From the NCBI RefSeq assembly GCF_000175615.1, contig NZ_ACVO01000016.1:106801-170800 (forward strand): 64,000 bases of DNA, read 5' to 3'. The position numbers and the translations under genes are program-made. Below the pieces are notes generated by a model that worked only from the letters and a program-made list of their open reading frames with translations, ran no database searches and was not told the DNA's origin. This DNA comes from Rothia mucilaginosa ATCC 25296 (lineage in GTDB: Bacteria > Actinomycetota > Actinomycetes > Actinomycetales > Micrococcaceae). Of this stretch, positions 56,475 through 64,000 are shown in pieces (position 1 is the first letter of the stretch; every line of letters begins with the position of its first letter).

Positions 56475-58655
56475 CTAGAGCATGCAGGATACGCAGCCTT
56501 CAACCTCGGTACCCTCAAGAGCCATCTGACGCAGACGGATGTAGTAGATGGTCTTGATGCCCTTACGCCATGCGTAAATCTGGGCGCGGTTGATATCGCG
56601 GGTGGTTGCGGTATCGCGGAAGAAGAGGGTCAGCGACAGGCCCTGGTCCACGTGCTGGGTTGCCACGGCGTAGGTGTCGATGATCTTCTCGTAACCAATT
56701 TCGTAGGAGTCCTGGTAGTACTCCAGGTTCTCGTTGGTCATGTACGGTGCCGGGTAGTAGACGCGGCCGAGCTTGCCTTCCTTGCGAATCTCAATCTTCG
56801 AAGCGATCGGGTGAATCGAAGAGGTCGAGCCGTTGATGTAGGAGATGGAGCCGGTCGGCGGAACAGCCTGCAGGTTCTGGTTGTACATGCCGTACTGTGC
56901 CACGTCAGCAGCCAGCTGAATCCACTCTTCACGGGTGGGGATGTGGTGCTTAGCGAACAGTTCGCGGGTACGCTCGGTCTGCGGTGCCCATTCCTTCTCA
57001 ATGTACTTTGCGAAGAACTCACCGGATGCGTACTTCGAGTTCTCGAAGCCCTCGAAACGCTGGCCGCGTTCCTTAGCAATCTGCATGGAGGCGCGGATTG
57101 CGTGGTAGGCAACGGTGTAGAAGTACATGTTGGTGAAGTCCAGTGCTTCTTCTGAACCGTAGTAGACGTGCTCGCGTGCCAGGTAGCCGTGCAGGTTCAT
57201 CTGGCCCAGACCCACGGCGTGGCTCATGCCGTTGCCGCGCTCGATGGAGGGTACGGAGCGGATGTCAGACTGGTCGGAGACGGAGGTCAGCGAACGAATC
57301 GCGGTTTCCACGGTCTTGCCGAAGTCGTCGCCGTCCATGGTCAGTGCAATGTTCAGCGAACCGAGGTTGCAGGAGATGTCCTTACCGACGGTCTCGTAGC
57401 CGAGGTCAGCGTGGTAGGTGGACGGCTCAGAAACCTGCAGGATCTCGGAGCACAGGTTGGACATGATAATCTTACCGGCGATGGGGTTCGCGCGGTTGAC
57501 GGTGTCTTCGAACATCACGTACGGGTAGCCGGACTCGAACTGGATCTCTGCGATGGTCTGGAAGAACTCACGCGCGTTGATCTTGCTCTTGGTGATGCGT
57601 GCATCGTCGACCATCTCGTAGTACTTCTCGGAGACGTTGATGTCGGAGAAGGGCACGCCGTAGATGCGTTCCACATCGTACGGGGAGAAGAGGTACATGT
57701 CCTCGTTCTTCTTCGCCAGCTCGAAGGTGATGTCGGGGATGACAACGCCCAGGGAGAGGGTCTTGATGCGGATCTTCTCGTCAGCGTTCTCACGCTTGGT
57801 GTCCAGGAAGGCGTAGATGTCGGGGTGGTGTGCGTGCAGGTACACGGCACCGGCACCCTGACGTGCGCCGAGCTGGTTTGCGTAGGAGAAGGCGTCTTCC
57901 AGCAGCTTCATGACGGGGATAACGCCCGAGGACTGGTTCTCAATCTTCTTAATGGGCGCACCGGACTCGCGCAGGTTGGTCAGGGCGAATGCCACGCCGC
58001 CGCCGCGCTTAGAGAGCTGCAGTGCAGAGTTGATGGAGCGACCGATGGACTCCATGTTGTCTTCCATGCGCAGCAGGAAGCAGGAGACGAGCTCGCCGCG
58101 CTGCTTCTTACCTGCGTTGAGGAAGGTCGGGGTTGCCGGCTGGAAACGGCCGGAGATGATCTCGTCGACGATGTCTTCGGCGAGCTTCTCGTTACCTTCT
58201 GCCAGCAGCAGTGCGACCATGCAGACGCGGTCTTCGAAACGCTCCAGGTAGCGCTGACCGTCGAAGGTCTTGAGCGCGTAGGAGGTGTAGAACTTGAAGG
58301 CACCCAGGAAGGTCGGGAAGCGGAACTTCACGGCGTAGGCGCGCTTGAACAGGTTCTTAATGAACTGGAAGTTGTACTTGTCGAAGAGTTCCGGCTCGTA
58401 GTACTGGTTCTCGATCAGGTACTCGATCTTCTCTTCCAGGTCGTGGAAGAAGACGGTGTTGTTGTTGACGTGCTGCAGGAAGTACTGACGTGCCGCCTGG
58501 CGGTCTGCATCGAACTGGATCTGGCCGTTCTCATCGTAGAGGTTCAGCAGTGCGTTCAGCTCGTGGTAGCTCATACCCTTGAACTTCTCGGGCACGCTCT
58601 TGCCGTTGTGGCCTGCACCGAGAGTTTCTAGTGCTGAGGGCAGTTTTGCGTCCAA
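56475..58655 (-). CDS. nrdE: Class Ib ribonucleotide reductase, alpha subunit NrdE
   Basis: A 726-residue catalytic subunit that reduces ribonucleoside diphosphates. Conserved parts include [71 protein letters not shown], and the C-terminal redox pair CVSC. The proposed start is TTG 58655 with GGAAG upstream, overlapping the end of nrdI by 28 bases, which indicates translational coupling. The next ATG (58574) would remove a normal N-terminal extension. Confidence 0.97.
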   Translation of the reverse strand: MDAKLPSALETLGAGHNGKSVPEKFKGMSYHELNALLNLYDENGQIQFDADRQAARQYFLQHVNNNTVFFHDLEEKIEYLIENQYYEPELFDKYNFQFIKNLFKRAYAVKFRFPTFLGAFKFYTSYALKTFDGQRYLERFEDRVCMVALLLAEGNEKLAEDIVDEIISGRFQPATPTFLNAGKKQRGELVSCFLLRMEDNMESIGRSINSALQLSKRGGGVAFALTNLRESGAPIKKIENQSSGVIPVMKLLEDAFSYANQLGARQGAGAVYLHAHHPDIYAFLDTKRENADEKIRIKTLSLGVVIPDITFELAKKNEDMYLFSPYDVERIYGVPFSDINVSEKYYEMVDDARITKSKINAREFFQTIAEIQFESGYPYVMFEDTVNRANPIAGKIIMSNLCSEILQVSEPSTYHADLGYETVGKDISCNLGSLNIALTMDGDDFGKTVETAIRSLTSVSDQSDIRSVPSIERGNGMSHAVGLGQMNLHGYLAREHVYYGSEEALDFTNMYFYTVAYHAIRASMQIAKERGQRFEGFENSKYASGEFFAKYIEKEWAPQTERTRELFAKHHIPTREEWIQLAADVAQYGMYNQNLQAVPPTGSISYINGSTSSIHPIASKIEIRKEGKLGRVYYPAPYMTNENLEYYQDSYEIGYEKIIDTYAVATQHVDQGLSLTLFFRDTATTRDINRAQIYAWRKGIKTIYYIRLRQMALEGTEVEGCVSCML

Positions 58656-59158
58656 AATGCTTCCAATCCTTCGTTGACTTTTTCTACATCTGAATCGGTG
58701 CCCATGAGCTCAAATTTGAAGAGCACGGGCACATCGCACTTCTTGGCGACAATGTCTGCCGCGATACCGAAGAGCGGACCAAAGTTGGTGTTGCCGGAGC
58801 CAATCACACCGAGCATGTGGTGGCGATTCTGCTCCACGTTCAGGAATTTAACCACCTGCGGGGGAACGTTACCGGCGCCTTCAGGCTTGCCGTAGGTGGG
58901 GACGATGAGCACGAACGGCTCATCAAGAATGAGGGTGTCTTCGCCGGTGCGCAGGGGCAGGCGGAGGCGGCGGGCACGGATCTTCTCCACGAACTTGTGG
59001 GTGTTACCGGAGATGGAGGAGAAGTACACGATGAGCGGCGCTGTGTCGTCCAGTTCGACCTCGGTCGCTCGACCCTCGGAGGCGTTGCGTGCATCCATAA
59101 GAATCTTGCGGATTTCTGCGTGCTCGTCGACGGGGTTGGGCGTGAGGGCGGTACTCAA
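58628..59158 (-). CDS. nrdI: NrdI flavoprotein for NrdF manganese-cofactor assembly
   Basis: A 176-residue flavodoxin-like protein that supplies the oxidant for making the Mn-tyrosyl cofactor of Nrd[16 protein letters not shown] is the FMN phosphate loop, followed by [17 protein letters not shown] and [15 protein letters not shown]. The start is TTG 59158 with AAGGAG six bases upstream. The first about 40 residues form an extension not seen in the shortest NrdI proteins. Confidence 0.95.
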   Translation of the reverse strand: MSTALTPNPVDEHAEIRKILMDARNASEGRATEVELDDTAPLIVYFSSISGNTHKFVEKIRARRLRLPLRTGEDTLILDEPFVLIVPTYGKPEGAGNVPPQVVKFLNVEQNRHHMLGVIGSGNTNFGPLFGIAADIVAKKCDVPVLFKFELMGTDSDVEKVNEGLEAFWTQNCPQH

Positions 59159-59232
59159 TCTGTACTCCTTATTCTCGTGTGCCGGTGTGGTTCCGTGCCG
59201 ATTTTCCGTTTGTACGGGTTTCGGCAGGGTTG

Positions 59233-59457
59233 TTACGCTGCCAGAGCGTTGATCTTGTCGGGCTGGAAGCCGGACCAGTGCTCGTCGCCTGCGATGACGA
59301 CGGGTGCCTGCATGTAGCCGAGGGACTTGACCATTTCGAGGGCCTGAGCGTCTTCGGTGATATCAACCTTGGTGTAGCTGATACCCTTCGCGTCGAGGGC
59401 GCGGTAGGTCATGTTGCACTGGACGCACTGGGGCTTGGTGTACACGGTCACTACCAT
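59233..59457 (-). CDS. nrdH: Glutaredoxin-like NrdH redoxin
   Basis: A 74-residue small redoxin that reduces NrdE. The redox pair is CVQC at residues 11-14, followed by YTKVDITEDAQA and MQAPVVIAGDEHWSGFQPDKI, the NrdH pattern. It is the first gene of the operon, with about 75 bp to nrdI and a control region upstream holding NrdR-like and DnaA boxes. Confidence 0.97.
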   Translation of the reverse strand: MVVTVYTKPQCVQCNMTYRALDAKGISYTKVDITEDAQALEMVKSLGYMQAPVVIAGDEHWSGFQPDKINALAA

Positions 59458-59653
59458 GGGAGTGCCTCTTACTTTCTCCCGCTCGGGCGGGGCTATCTCG
59501 TGAATGAATCTGGCGTGTTTCGTCGGTGGTTCGCCACGTGTTGTTTACGGCGGGCGCTGTGCCGTCCGCTACCCCCTCCTAGTGGGGCGTGGCGGTTTCC
59601 TGCGCTGGGGCAGGGCGCCTAAAAGTGCCGTAGTGGTGGAACCGAGTATTAAT

Positions 59654-59698
59654 ACTACATCTAGTGTCGAGATTTTTCTGCACCACAAGATGATGTGG
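59654..59698 (-). promoter_or_regulatory. Pair of candidate NrdR boxes
   Basis: Box 1, ACTACATCTAGTGT (59654-59667), and box 2, CCACAAGATGATGTGG (59683-59698), are imperfect palindromes of the ACAC..AGATG..GTGT type. Their centres are about 30 bp apart, roughly three helical turns, matching the paired spacing reported for NrdR sites. They lie about 200-240 bp upstream of nrdH. Confidence 0.6.
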
Positions 59699-59763
59699 TG
59701 CGAGGGTCGTGTTTCGTTCGATAAACCCACAGTTGAACCCACTTAAGAGAGGGTGTCTACAGC

Positions 59764-59772
59764 TTATCCACA
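59764..59772 (+). promoter_or_regulatory. DnaA box
   Basis: A perfect TTATCCACA, the DnaA-binding consensus, upstream of nrdH. It is one of two in the same orientation. Confidence 0.7.
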
Positions 59773-59818
59773 CCCTGCCGCGGGGCTAGTTCGCCGTATT
59801 TTCGCGGGGTGTGCCGGG

Positions 59819-59827
59819 TTATCCACA
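59819..59827 (+). promoter_or_regulatory. DnaA box
   Basis: A second perfect TTATCCACA, 55 bp from the first and in the same orientation. Confidence 0.7.
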
Positions 59828-60139
59828 GGTGGGGTTTAAGTTGGTCAGGATTTTTAAGGGTTCATTCGCCCGCTGAGTTGAGGTTCAGTTAACCTCATGT
59901 ATGCGTTTGGGGGCATAAAACCCGGAAGATTCGGGCTTGATTTTAAAGAGATCTTAACTCTCGCCCGTTCTTGCGCGGAACGGCGCGGTTTTAAAGCAGA
60001 ACGGACTTTCTTAAAGGCGGGGGTTAACCCCCTTCGAGCGGGTTTAAGCTATGTGATTAAGGCTGTAGAAAAGATTTTTAACTCTTTTTCAGCAGCCGGT
60101 GTGTCGTGGGTTTAAGTTGGTTAATTCCGCTGAAACACC

Positions 60140-60187
60140 AAAACCCACCGCATATACCGGTATTTCACGGTATTCACGGTGGGTTTA
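60140..60187 (-). terminator. Terminator of the App1-type gene
   Basis: AAACCCACCG (60141-60150) pairs perfectly with CGGTGGGTTT (60177-60186), around an inner ATACCGGTAT palindrome, 45 bp after the stop. Confidence 0.8.
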
Positions 60188-60231
60188 CTGGGTATCAGCG
60201 CTGGTTTTAGCAACCGGCGAGCAGTAACCGG

Positions 60232-61341
60232 CTAGAAATCAATCAGGCCCAGCTCGCGCAGCTTCTTACTGAGCGTTACGCCGTCGGTGGCTTCAATCCA
60301 CAGCGGCGAGCGCATCATCTGTTCGGCGCGGTAGTCGCTCCACACGCGGCCGGAGGCGAGCATGGTCTCCCCCACGGTCAGGTTGCGGATGACGATTGCC
60401 GCCACGTTGTCCGGGTAGCGTACCGCGAAGCCGTTGTAGATGTACGGGTCGCGCTGCCCGTCGTCGCCGACTAGGATCCATTTCATCTGCGGGAATTCCT
60501 CGGCGAGGCGGCGCAGGGACTCGACCTTGTGGTTGGTGCCGGAGCGGAACCAGCGGTCGGGGGTGGGGCCCCAGTCGGTGAGCAGGAACGTGCCGCGCGG
60601 GTAGCCGTTGCGGCTGAGGAAGCGGCGCAGGGTCGGGGTGATGTTCCAGGCGCCGGTGGACAGGTACATGAACGGTGCATCCGGGTGGCTGCGGCGGATA
60701 CGGTCGGTCATGACCGCCATGCCGGGGGTGGGGATGCGTGCGTGCTCGTCGAGAATGAAGGAGTTCCAGGCGGCGACGAGGGGGCGCGGCAGCATGGTGA
60801 CCATGACGGTGTCGTCGACGTCCATGATGACGCCGAGCTTCTGGCTTTCGGGAACGATGTAGACACTGGTTGCTACGGCGCGGGAGCCGGGCACGTACAT
60901 GATGACTTCGTGCATGCCGGGTTCCAAGTCGATGCTGAGTTTGACGTCGAGCACGCCGCCGCGGTCGGTATACGCCTCGTACTTGGTGCCGTCAATGACG
61001 ATGGTGACGGGCGCATCGGACATTGCGGTTGCGGTGAAGGAGCGCCAGCCACGCATGGGGTTGGCGGTGTCTTGGGTGCCTTCTACGACCTGTAGCAGGC
61101 GTTCGAGGTTGACCGTCTTGTAGAGTGCGCGGGCGATGATGCGGACCCAGCCGGGGTTTCCTTCGGAGGCGGCGCGGCCGTAGCCTTCGGTGGGCACAAG
61201 GATAGGCTCGCGACCGGCGGCGATGGCGCGCTTTTCGCGCCACCTGTGCAGCCGGTCTGCAACGCGGTAGCCGATGTTGACTGCCTCGTCGGCAGCATCG
61301 TTCACAAGGTTGCGCAGTTCGTGAGTGCCCAAATTCTCCAT
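60232..61341 (-). CDS. App1-family phosphatase-like protein (DUF2183)
   Basis: A 369-residue member of the App1/DUF2183 family, related to yeast phosphatidate phosphatase App1. The HAD-type nucleophile motif is MDVDDTVMVT (DxDxT), followed by YLSTGAWNITPTLRRFL, GTFLLTDWGPT and WILVGDDGQRDPYIY. The N-terminal 100 residues form a beta domain. The substrate in bacteria is not established; a phospholipid is the inference. The ATG at 61341 has a weak ribosome-binding site. The gene points away from the deacetylase gene, with 177 bp between. Confidence 0.9.
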   Translation of the reverse strand: MENLGTHELRNLVNDAADEAVNIGYRVADRLHRWREKRAIAAGREPILVPTEGYGRAASEGNPGWVRIIARALYKTVNLERLLQVVEGTQDTANPMRGWRSFTATAMSDAPVTIVIDGTKYEAYTDRGGVLDVKLSIDLEPGMHEVIMYVPGSRAVATSVYIVPESQKLGVIMDVDDTVMVTMLPRPLVAAWNSFILDEHARIPTPGMAVMTDRIRRSHPDAPFMYLSTGAWNITPTLRRFLSRNGYPRGTFLLTDWGPTPDRWFRSGTNHKVESLRRLAEEFPQMKWILVGDDGQRDPYIYNGFAVRYPDNVAAIVIRNLTVGETMLASGRVWSDYRAEQMMRSPLWIEATDGVTLSKKLRELGLIDF

Positions 61342-61518
61342 CCCACTAGTGTAGCGGAGCGTTACCGGCTTGCGGCTTTAGGATTTTGTGTTCTTATACC
61401 TAGTTTTTATACCTATTAATACTGTGGTGCTGAGCGCGCGGTGTGATGTGCACATTATTTAGGGTGTATTCGCTGTTCAGATTCGTTCCTTGCAGGTGGG
61501 GGCGTTATCCTGGAGAGT

Positions 61519-62646
61519 ATGACCCACTCACAGCCTAACCGCCGACTTTTTGTGCTCGGCACTGCTATGCTTCCGCTGATTGCTGCCTGCTCGAAGAAGT
61601 CGAATGACTACGACGGCACCAGCGGTAATTTCACCCCGTATCAGGCTGGCGGCGAGACCTCTGCTGCTACTCGCCCCGCACCCACGAATTCGCCAACGGT
61701 TGCCGCTGCTGGCAACCCGGTTGATAAGCCGCGCGAATGGCCCGGTATCGGCAACTCCCTCGTTGGTGACGGCAAGTATGTTGCGTGGACTGTTGATGAC
61801 GGCGCAAGCCCGGAGGCGATTCGCGGCTACGCTGAGTTCTCGAAGCGTACGAATACTCGTCTGACGTTCTTCATTAACGCTTCTTACACCGGTTTTAAGG
61901 AGCATGTGTCGTTGCTGCGTCCGCTGGTTCAGAGCGGCCAGATTCAGGTTGCGAACCATACCTACAACCACGCTGACCTGACCACCCTGGATGCTGAGGG
62001 TGTGAAGGAAGAGCTGCAGCGTAACGAAGACGAGATTATGAGCATGTTCGGTGTCTCGTCGAAGCCGTACTTCCGCCCGCCGTATGGCCGCTACAACGAT
62101 GCGGTGCTGAAGGCTGCCGGTGAGATTGGTTTTACCCGCCCGGTCATGTGGAACGGCACTACCGGTGACGAGGCGAAGACCAGCTCCCGCGTGATTTACA
62201 TGCGTTGCATCCGCTACATGCTACCGCAGCAGATTGTGCTGGGTCACCTGAACTACGAGACGATCATCCCGATTCTGGATAAGGTGAAGGGCCTGCTCGA
62301 TGACCGCGGCCTGACTGCGGTGACGATTCGTGACTACTACGGTGACGCATCCGAGGAAGAGATTAAGGCGGCGGCTCCTTCGCCGACCCCCACCCCGGAG
62401 GAGAACACCCCCTCCCCCGAGGCGACTACGGAGGCGCCGGCCCCTACCCCGGAGCCGACTACTGAGGCTCCGACCACCCGCTATGAGGATGAGGCAGCAG
62501 CAAATCAGCAGGCGACCCAGCAGGCTACGACTGCACCTGCGGCGGCAACCACTACGGCTCCGCCGGCTCGTGCGACCGCCGCACCTGCGGCTACGACTGC
62601 TCCCGCGGCTACTGCCACGACCGCACCGGCGGCTGCCCGCCGATAG
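61519..62646 (+). CDS. Polysaccharide deacetylase lipoprotein (NodB domain)
   Basis: A 375-residue exported protein. The signal peptide ends in PLIAAC, a lipobox with the cysteine near residue 25. The NodB deacetylase domain shows the metal-binding TVDDGAS near residue 91, NHTYNHADL near 146 and RPPYGRYND near 187. Such enzymes remove acetyl groups from peptidoglycan or other N-acetylated sugars. The C-terminal about 110 residues are a Pro/Thr/Ala-rich low-complexity tail without a sorting motif, probably crossing the wall. GGAG lies just upstream of the ATG. It is transcribed alone and ends at a hairpin. Confidence 0.9.
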   Translation: MTHSQPNRRLFVLGTAMLPLIAACSKKSNDYDGTSGNFTPYQAGGETSAATRPAPTNSPTVAAAGNPVDKPREWPGIGNSLVGDGKYVAWTVDDGASPEAIRGYAEFSKRTNTRLTFFINASYTGFKEHVSLLRPLVQSGQIQVANHTYNHADLTTLDAEGVKEELQRNEDEIMSMFGVSSKPYFRPPYGRYNDAVLKAAGEIGFTRPVMWNGTTGDEAKTSSRVIYMRCIRYMLPQQIVLGHLNYETIIPILDKVKGLLDDRGLTAVTIRDYYGDASEEEIKAAAPSPTPTPEENTPSPEATTEAPAPTPEPTTEAPTTRYEDEAAANQQATQQATTAPAAATTTAPPARATAAPAATTAPAATATTAPAAARR

Positions 62647-62668
62647 GGTCGCGTATTTCGCGTGTGCT

Positions 62669-62742
62669 AAGCCCCCATAACCCGGTTCCTGTACGGACAT
62701 TCCTATACAGGGATTCTGTACGAACCGGCGCGAGGGGGCTTT
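62669..62742 (+). terminator. Long hairpin downstream of the polysaccharide deacetylase gene
   Basis: AAGCCCCC and CGGTTCCTGTAC pair with their complements at 62718-62742, ending GGGGGCTTT, so a stem with internal bulges spans about 74 bases. It lies 23 bp after the stop. Confidence 0.75.
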
Positions 62743-62837
62743 GCCGTACCCGGCGGGAATAAACACGGTAGCCGGGGCGTTAGGTGAGCATACAGGGCGG
62801 CAGTGTGCCGCATCCGAGTATGAGAGGAATAGATAAC

Positions 62838-63578
62838 ATGCGTATTGATATTTGGTCCGATGTTGTGTGCCCCTTCTGCTACGTGGGCAAGCGTAACCTG
62901 GAGCAGGCGCTCGCCGAGTTTGAGCACCGTGACGAGGTTGAGGTGGTGTGGCATAGTTTTGAGCTGGACCCGTCGGCTACGGAGCATCCTGCCGGTTCGC
63001 TGCCTGAGATGATTGCCGGTAAGTATCAGATGTCGTTGGAGCAGGCGATTGCGAGCCAGGAGTCGTTGGCGGAGCGTGCCCGCGAGGTGGGTTTGGATTT
63101 CAATTGGCGTCAGGCACGCTACGGTAACACGTTTGATGCGCACCGTGTGATTCACTATGCGGCGGAGCAGGGCTTGGCGTCGGCGGCGCAGGAGGCGTTT
63201 AAGCTGGCGTACTTTACGCAGGGCCGTTCGGTGCAGGATCACGAGTCGATTCTGGATATTGCTTCTGAGATTGGCCTGGATACTGCCGAGGTTGAGGCGG
63301 TGTTGAAGAGCGACCGTTACGCGGCGGATGTGCGTGCTGATGAGCAGTTGGCGCGCCAGCTGGGCATTAATGGTGTGCCGTTCTTCTTGATTGAGTCGAA
63401 GTGGGCGGTCAGTGGTGCGCAGCCTGCGGAAATGCTGGTGCAGGCGCTGCGTCAGGTGTGGGAGGAGACTCACCGTGTTGAGTTTTTGAACCCGCTGGCG
63501 GGCGCGGCTGGTGACGCGGCAGGTGACGGTGCTGCGGAGGCGGGTCCGTCCTGCGATATGAACGGCAACTGCTCCTAA
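62838..63578 (+). CDS. DsbA-family oxidoreductase (FrnE-like)
   Basis: A 246-residue cytoplasmic thioredoxin-fold protein. It starts MRIDIWSDVVCPFCYVGKR, with the redox pair CPFC at residues 11-14, and GVPFFLIESKWAVSGAQP with the cis-proline near residue 190. FrnE-type proteins act as disulfide isomerases or oxidoreductases and are linked to stress tolerance in Deinococcus. I start at ATG 62838 with GAGAGGAA upstream; the open frame begins at 62784. The C-terminal tail ends with two cysteines (CDMNGNC). Confidence 0.92.
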   Translation: MRIDIWSDVVCPFCYVGKRNLEQALAEFEHRDEVEVVWHSFELDPSATEHPAGSLPEMIAGKYQMSLEQAIASQESLAERAREVGLDFNWRQARYGNTFDAHRVIHYAAEQGLASAAQEAFKLAYFTQGRSVQDHESILDIASEIGLDTAEVEAVLKSDRYAADVRADEQLARQLGINGVPFFLIESKWAVSGAQPAEMLVQALRQVWEETHRVEFLNPLAGAAGDAAGDGAAEAGPSCDMNGNCS

Positions 63579-63674
63579 TAGCCGCTGAGGGAGGCGCGGC
63601 GGGGGTGCTACTCCCCTAACGCCCCCGGCTAGCACCCACAGATATAGCGAAGCCCCCTCGTACTATTTTGAACT

Positions 63675-63722
63675 GCCTCCCGTTTCTTGGACACCAAAAT
63701 TAAAGTCCAAGAAACAGGAGGC
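63675..63722 (+). promoter_or_regulatory. Hairpin that sequesters the transposase ribosome-binding site
   Basis: An 18-bp stem with one mismatch (63675-63692 with 63705-63722) and a 12-base loop. The right arm contains AGGAGG (63716-63721), the ribosome-binding site of the transposase start at 63728. In a transcript that crosses the element end, this stem would hide it. Confidence 0.75.
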
Positions 63723-63727
63723 TTTTC

Positions 63728-64000
63728 ATGTCTGAGCATCTGGGATTAAGACATGACCGTTTGCTTCGGGAACAGGCAGCGCAAATGTTTGAGAAGGGAC
63801 GTGGCTATCGTTTGACCGCCAGAAAGCTTGGTGTGTCCGCCGCGACTGTGAGAGAGTGGCAGAAAATGTACCGCGTCATCGGGAGGAGCGGGCTTCTTGC
63901 CATGGGAGTAAAACAGGCCAGATACGACTATGAGACCAAGGTCGCCGCAGCGAAGGCCGTGGTTGACGGTGGGATGAGTAAGCCTGAAGCGATGGTGCGA
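63728..64000 (+). CDS. IS3-family transposase orfA, partial
   Basis: The first 91 codons of a transposase subunit. The ATG at 63728 has AGGAGG six bases upstream. It carries one helix-turn-helix (YRLTARKLGVSAATVREWQ) and, after it, a second (YETKVAAAKAVVDGGMSKPEA), the double arrangement of IS150-type OrfA proteins that bind the element ends. The rest, including any frameshift to orfB, lies beyond the window. Confidence 0.85.
   Translation, partial: MSEHLGLRHDRLLREQAAQMFEKGRGYRLTARKLGVSAATVREWQKMYRVIGRSGLLAMGVKQARYDYETKVAAAKAVVDGGMSKPEAMVR

Larger units (their letters stand above)
59458..60231. other. Control region upstream of nrdHIEF and intergenic DNA after the App1 gene
   Basis: About 770 bp without a gene. 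It contains two NrdR-like boxes, two perfect DnaA boxes, several direct repeats (GGTTTAAGTTGGT at about 59833 and 60110), a small hairpin TGAGGTT-N5-AACCTCA at 59879-59897, and the App1 terminator. AT-rich TTTAAG-type motifs are frequent from 59840 to 60120. Confidence 0.65.
63671..64000 (+). mobile_element. Left end of an IS3-like insertion sequence
   Basis: The element begins near 63671 with what appears to be a terminal inverted repeat and continues past the window with an orfA-type transposase gene. The right end and any target duplication are outside the window, so the exact edge and family group (IS150-type is suggested by the orfA pattern) are provisional. Confidence 0.7.

Noticed and set aside
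59747..60231. The DnaA-box region as a chromosomal origin
   Set aside because: Only two boxes are present and dnaA, dnaN and other origin genes are absent. Control of nrdHIEF is the simpler reading.

Overview
The window reads as chromosomal DNA of a high-GC actinobacterium, most likely Rothia (Micrococcaceae; R. mucilaginosa or a close relative). This rests on the family mix: bifunctional Rel, SecD/SecF/YajC, RuvCAB, YebC, a GatD/MurT pair, a class Ib NrdHIEF reductase, a HIT protein of the actinobacterial Ap4A-phosphorylase type and DUF2797. The genus is an inference and was not tested by any search. Most genes are on the minus strand. I saw no tRNA, rRNA or CRISPR array.

Layout. 1-8.3 kb: a minus-strand cluster that looks like an anti-phage or restriction locus: a HEPN/DUF3320 protein, a PLD-SNF2 helicase, a large adenine-type DNA methyltransferase, and the start of an AlbA_2 (Schlafen-like) protein cut by the window edge. 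A 65-bp palindrome lies just upstream. 8.6-24.3 kb: core genes (relA, secF, secD, yajC, ruvB, ruvA, ruvC, yebC, gatD, murT, DUF2797, HIT, a lipoprotein) and a probable structured RNA near 22.65-22.83 kb. 24.8-28.8 kb: a potassium channel, a lipoprotein, and an mrr type IV restriction gene enclosed by 32-bp copies of the lipoprotein gene 3' end. 29-32 kb: a large FAD/Fe-S D-lactate dehydrogenase. 32-35.8 kb: a variable AT-rich stretch with three small orphan genes and an AIPR-type abortive-infection gene enclosed by two copies of a terminator. 35.8-50.7 kb: thrS, an ArsR regulator, a large secreted protein, FAH-family hydrolase, lipoate ligase-like protein, 6-phospho-beta-glucosidase, GNAT protein, uvrA and a metallo-beta-lactamase-fold hydrolase. 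50.7-52.1 kb is almost gene-free. 52-63.6 kb: fhs, zinc alcohol dehydrogenase, nrdHIEF, an App1-type phosphatase, a polysaccharide deacetylase lipoprotein and a DsbA/FrnE protein. The window ends inside the left end of an IS3-like insertion sequence.

How it fits together. Three separate defence-type loci (methylase/helicase/HEPN, Mrr, AIPR) sit among housekeeping genes, and two of them are single-gene cassettes bounded by duplicated gene-end sequence. DNA metabolism is well represented: ruvCAB and uvrA both carry LexA-like boxes, and nrdHIEF carries a pair of NrdR-like boxes plus two perfect DnaA boxes. Cell-envelope functions include MurT/GatD amidation of lipid II, Sec accessory proteins, the NodB-type deacetylase and several lipoproteins.
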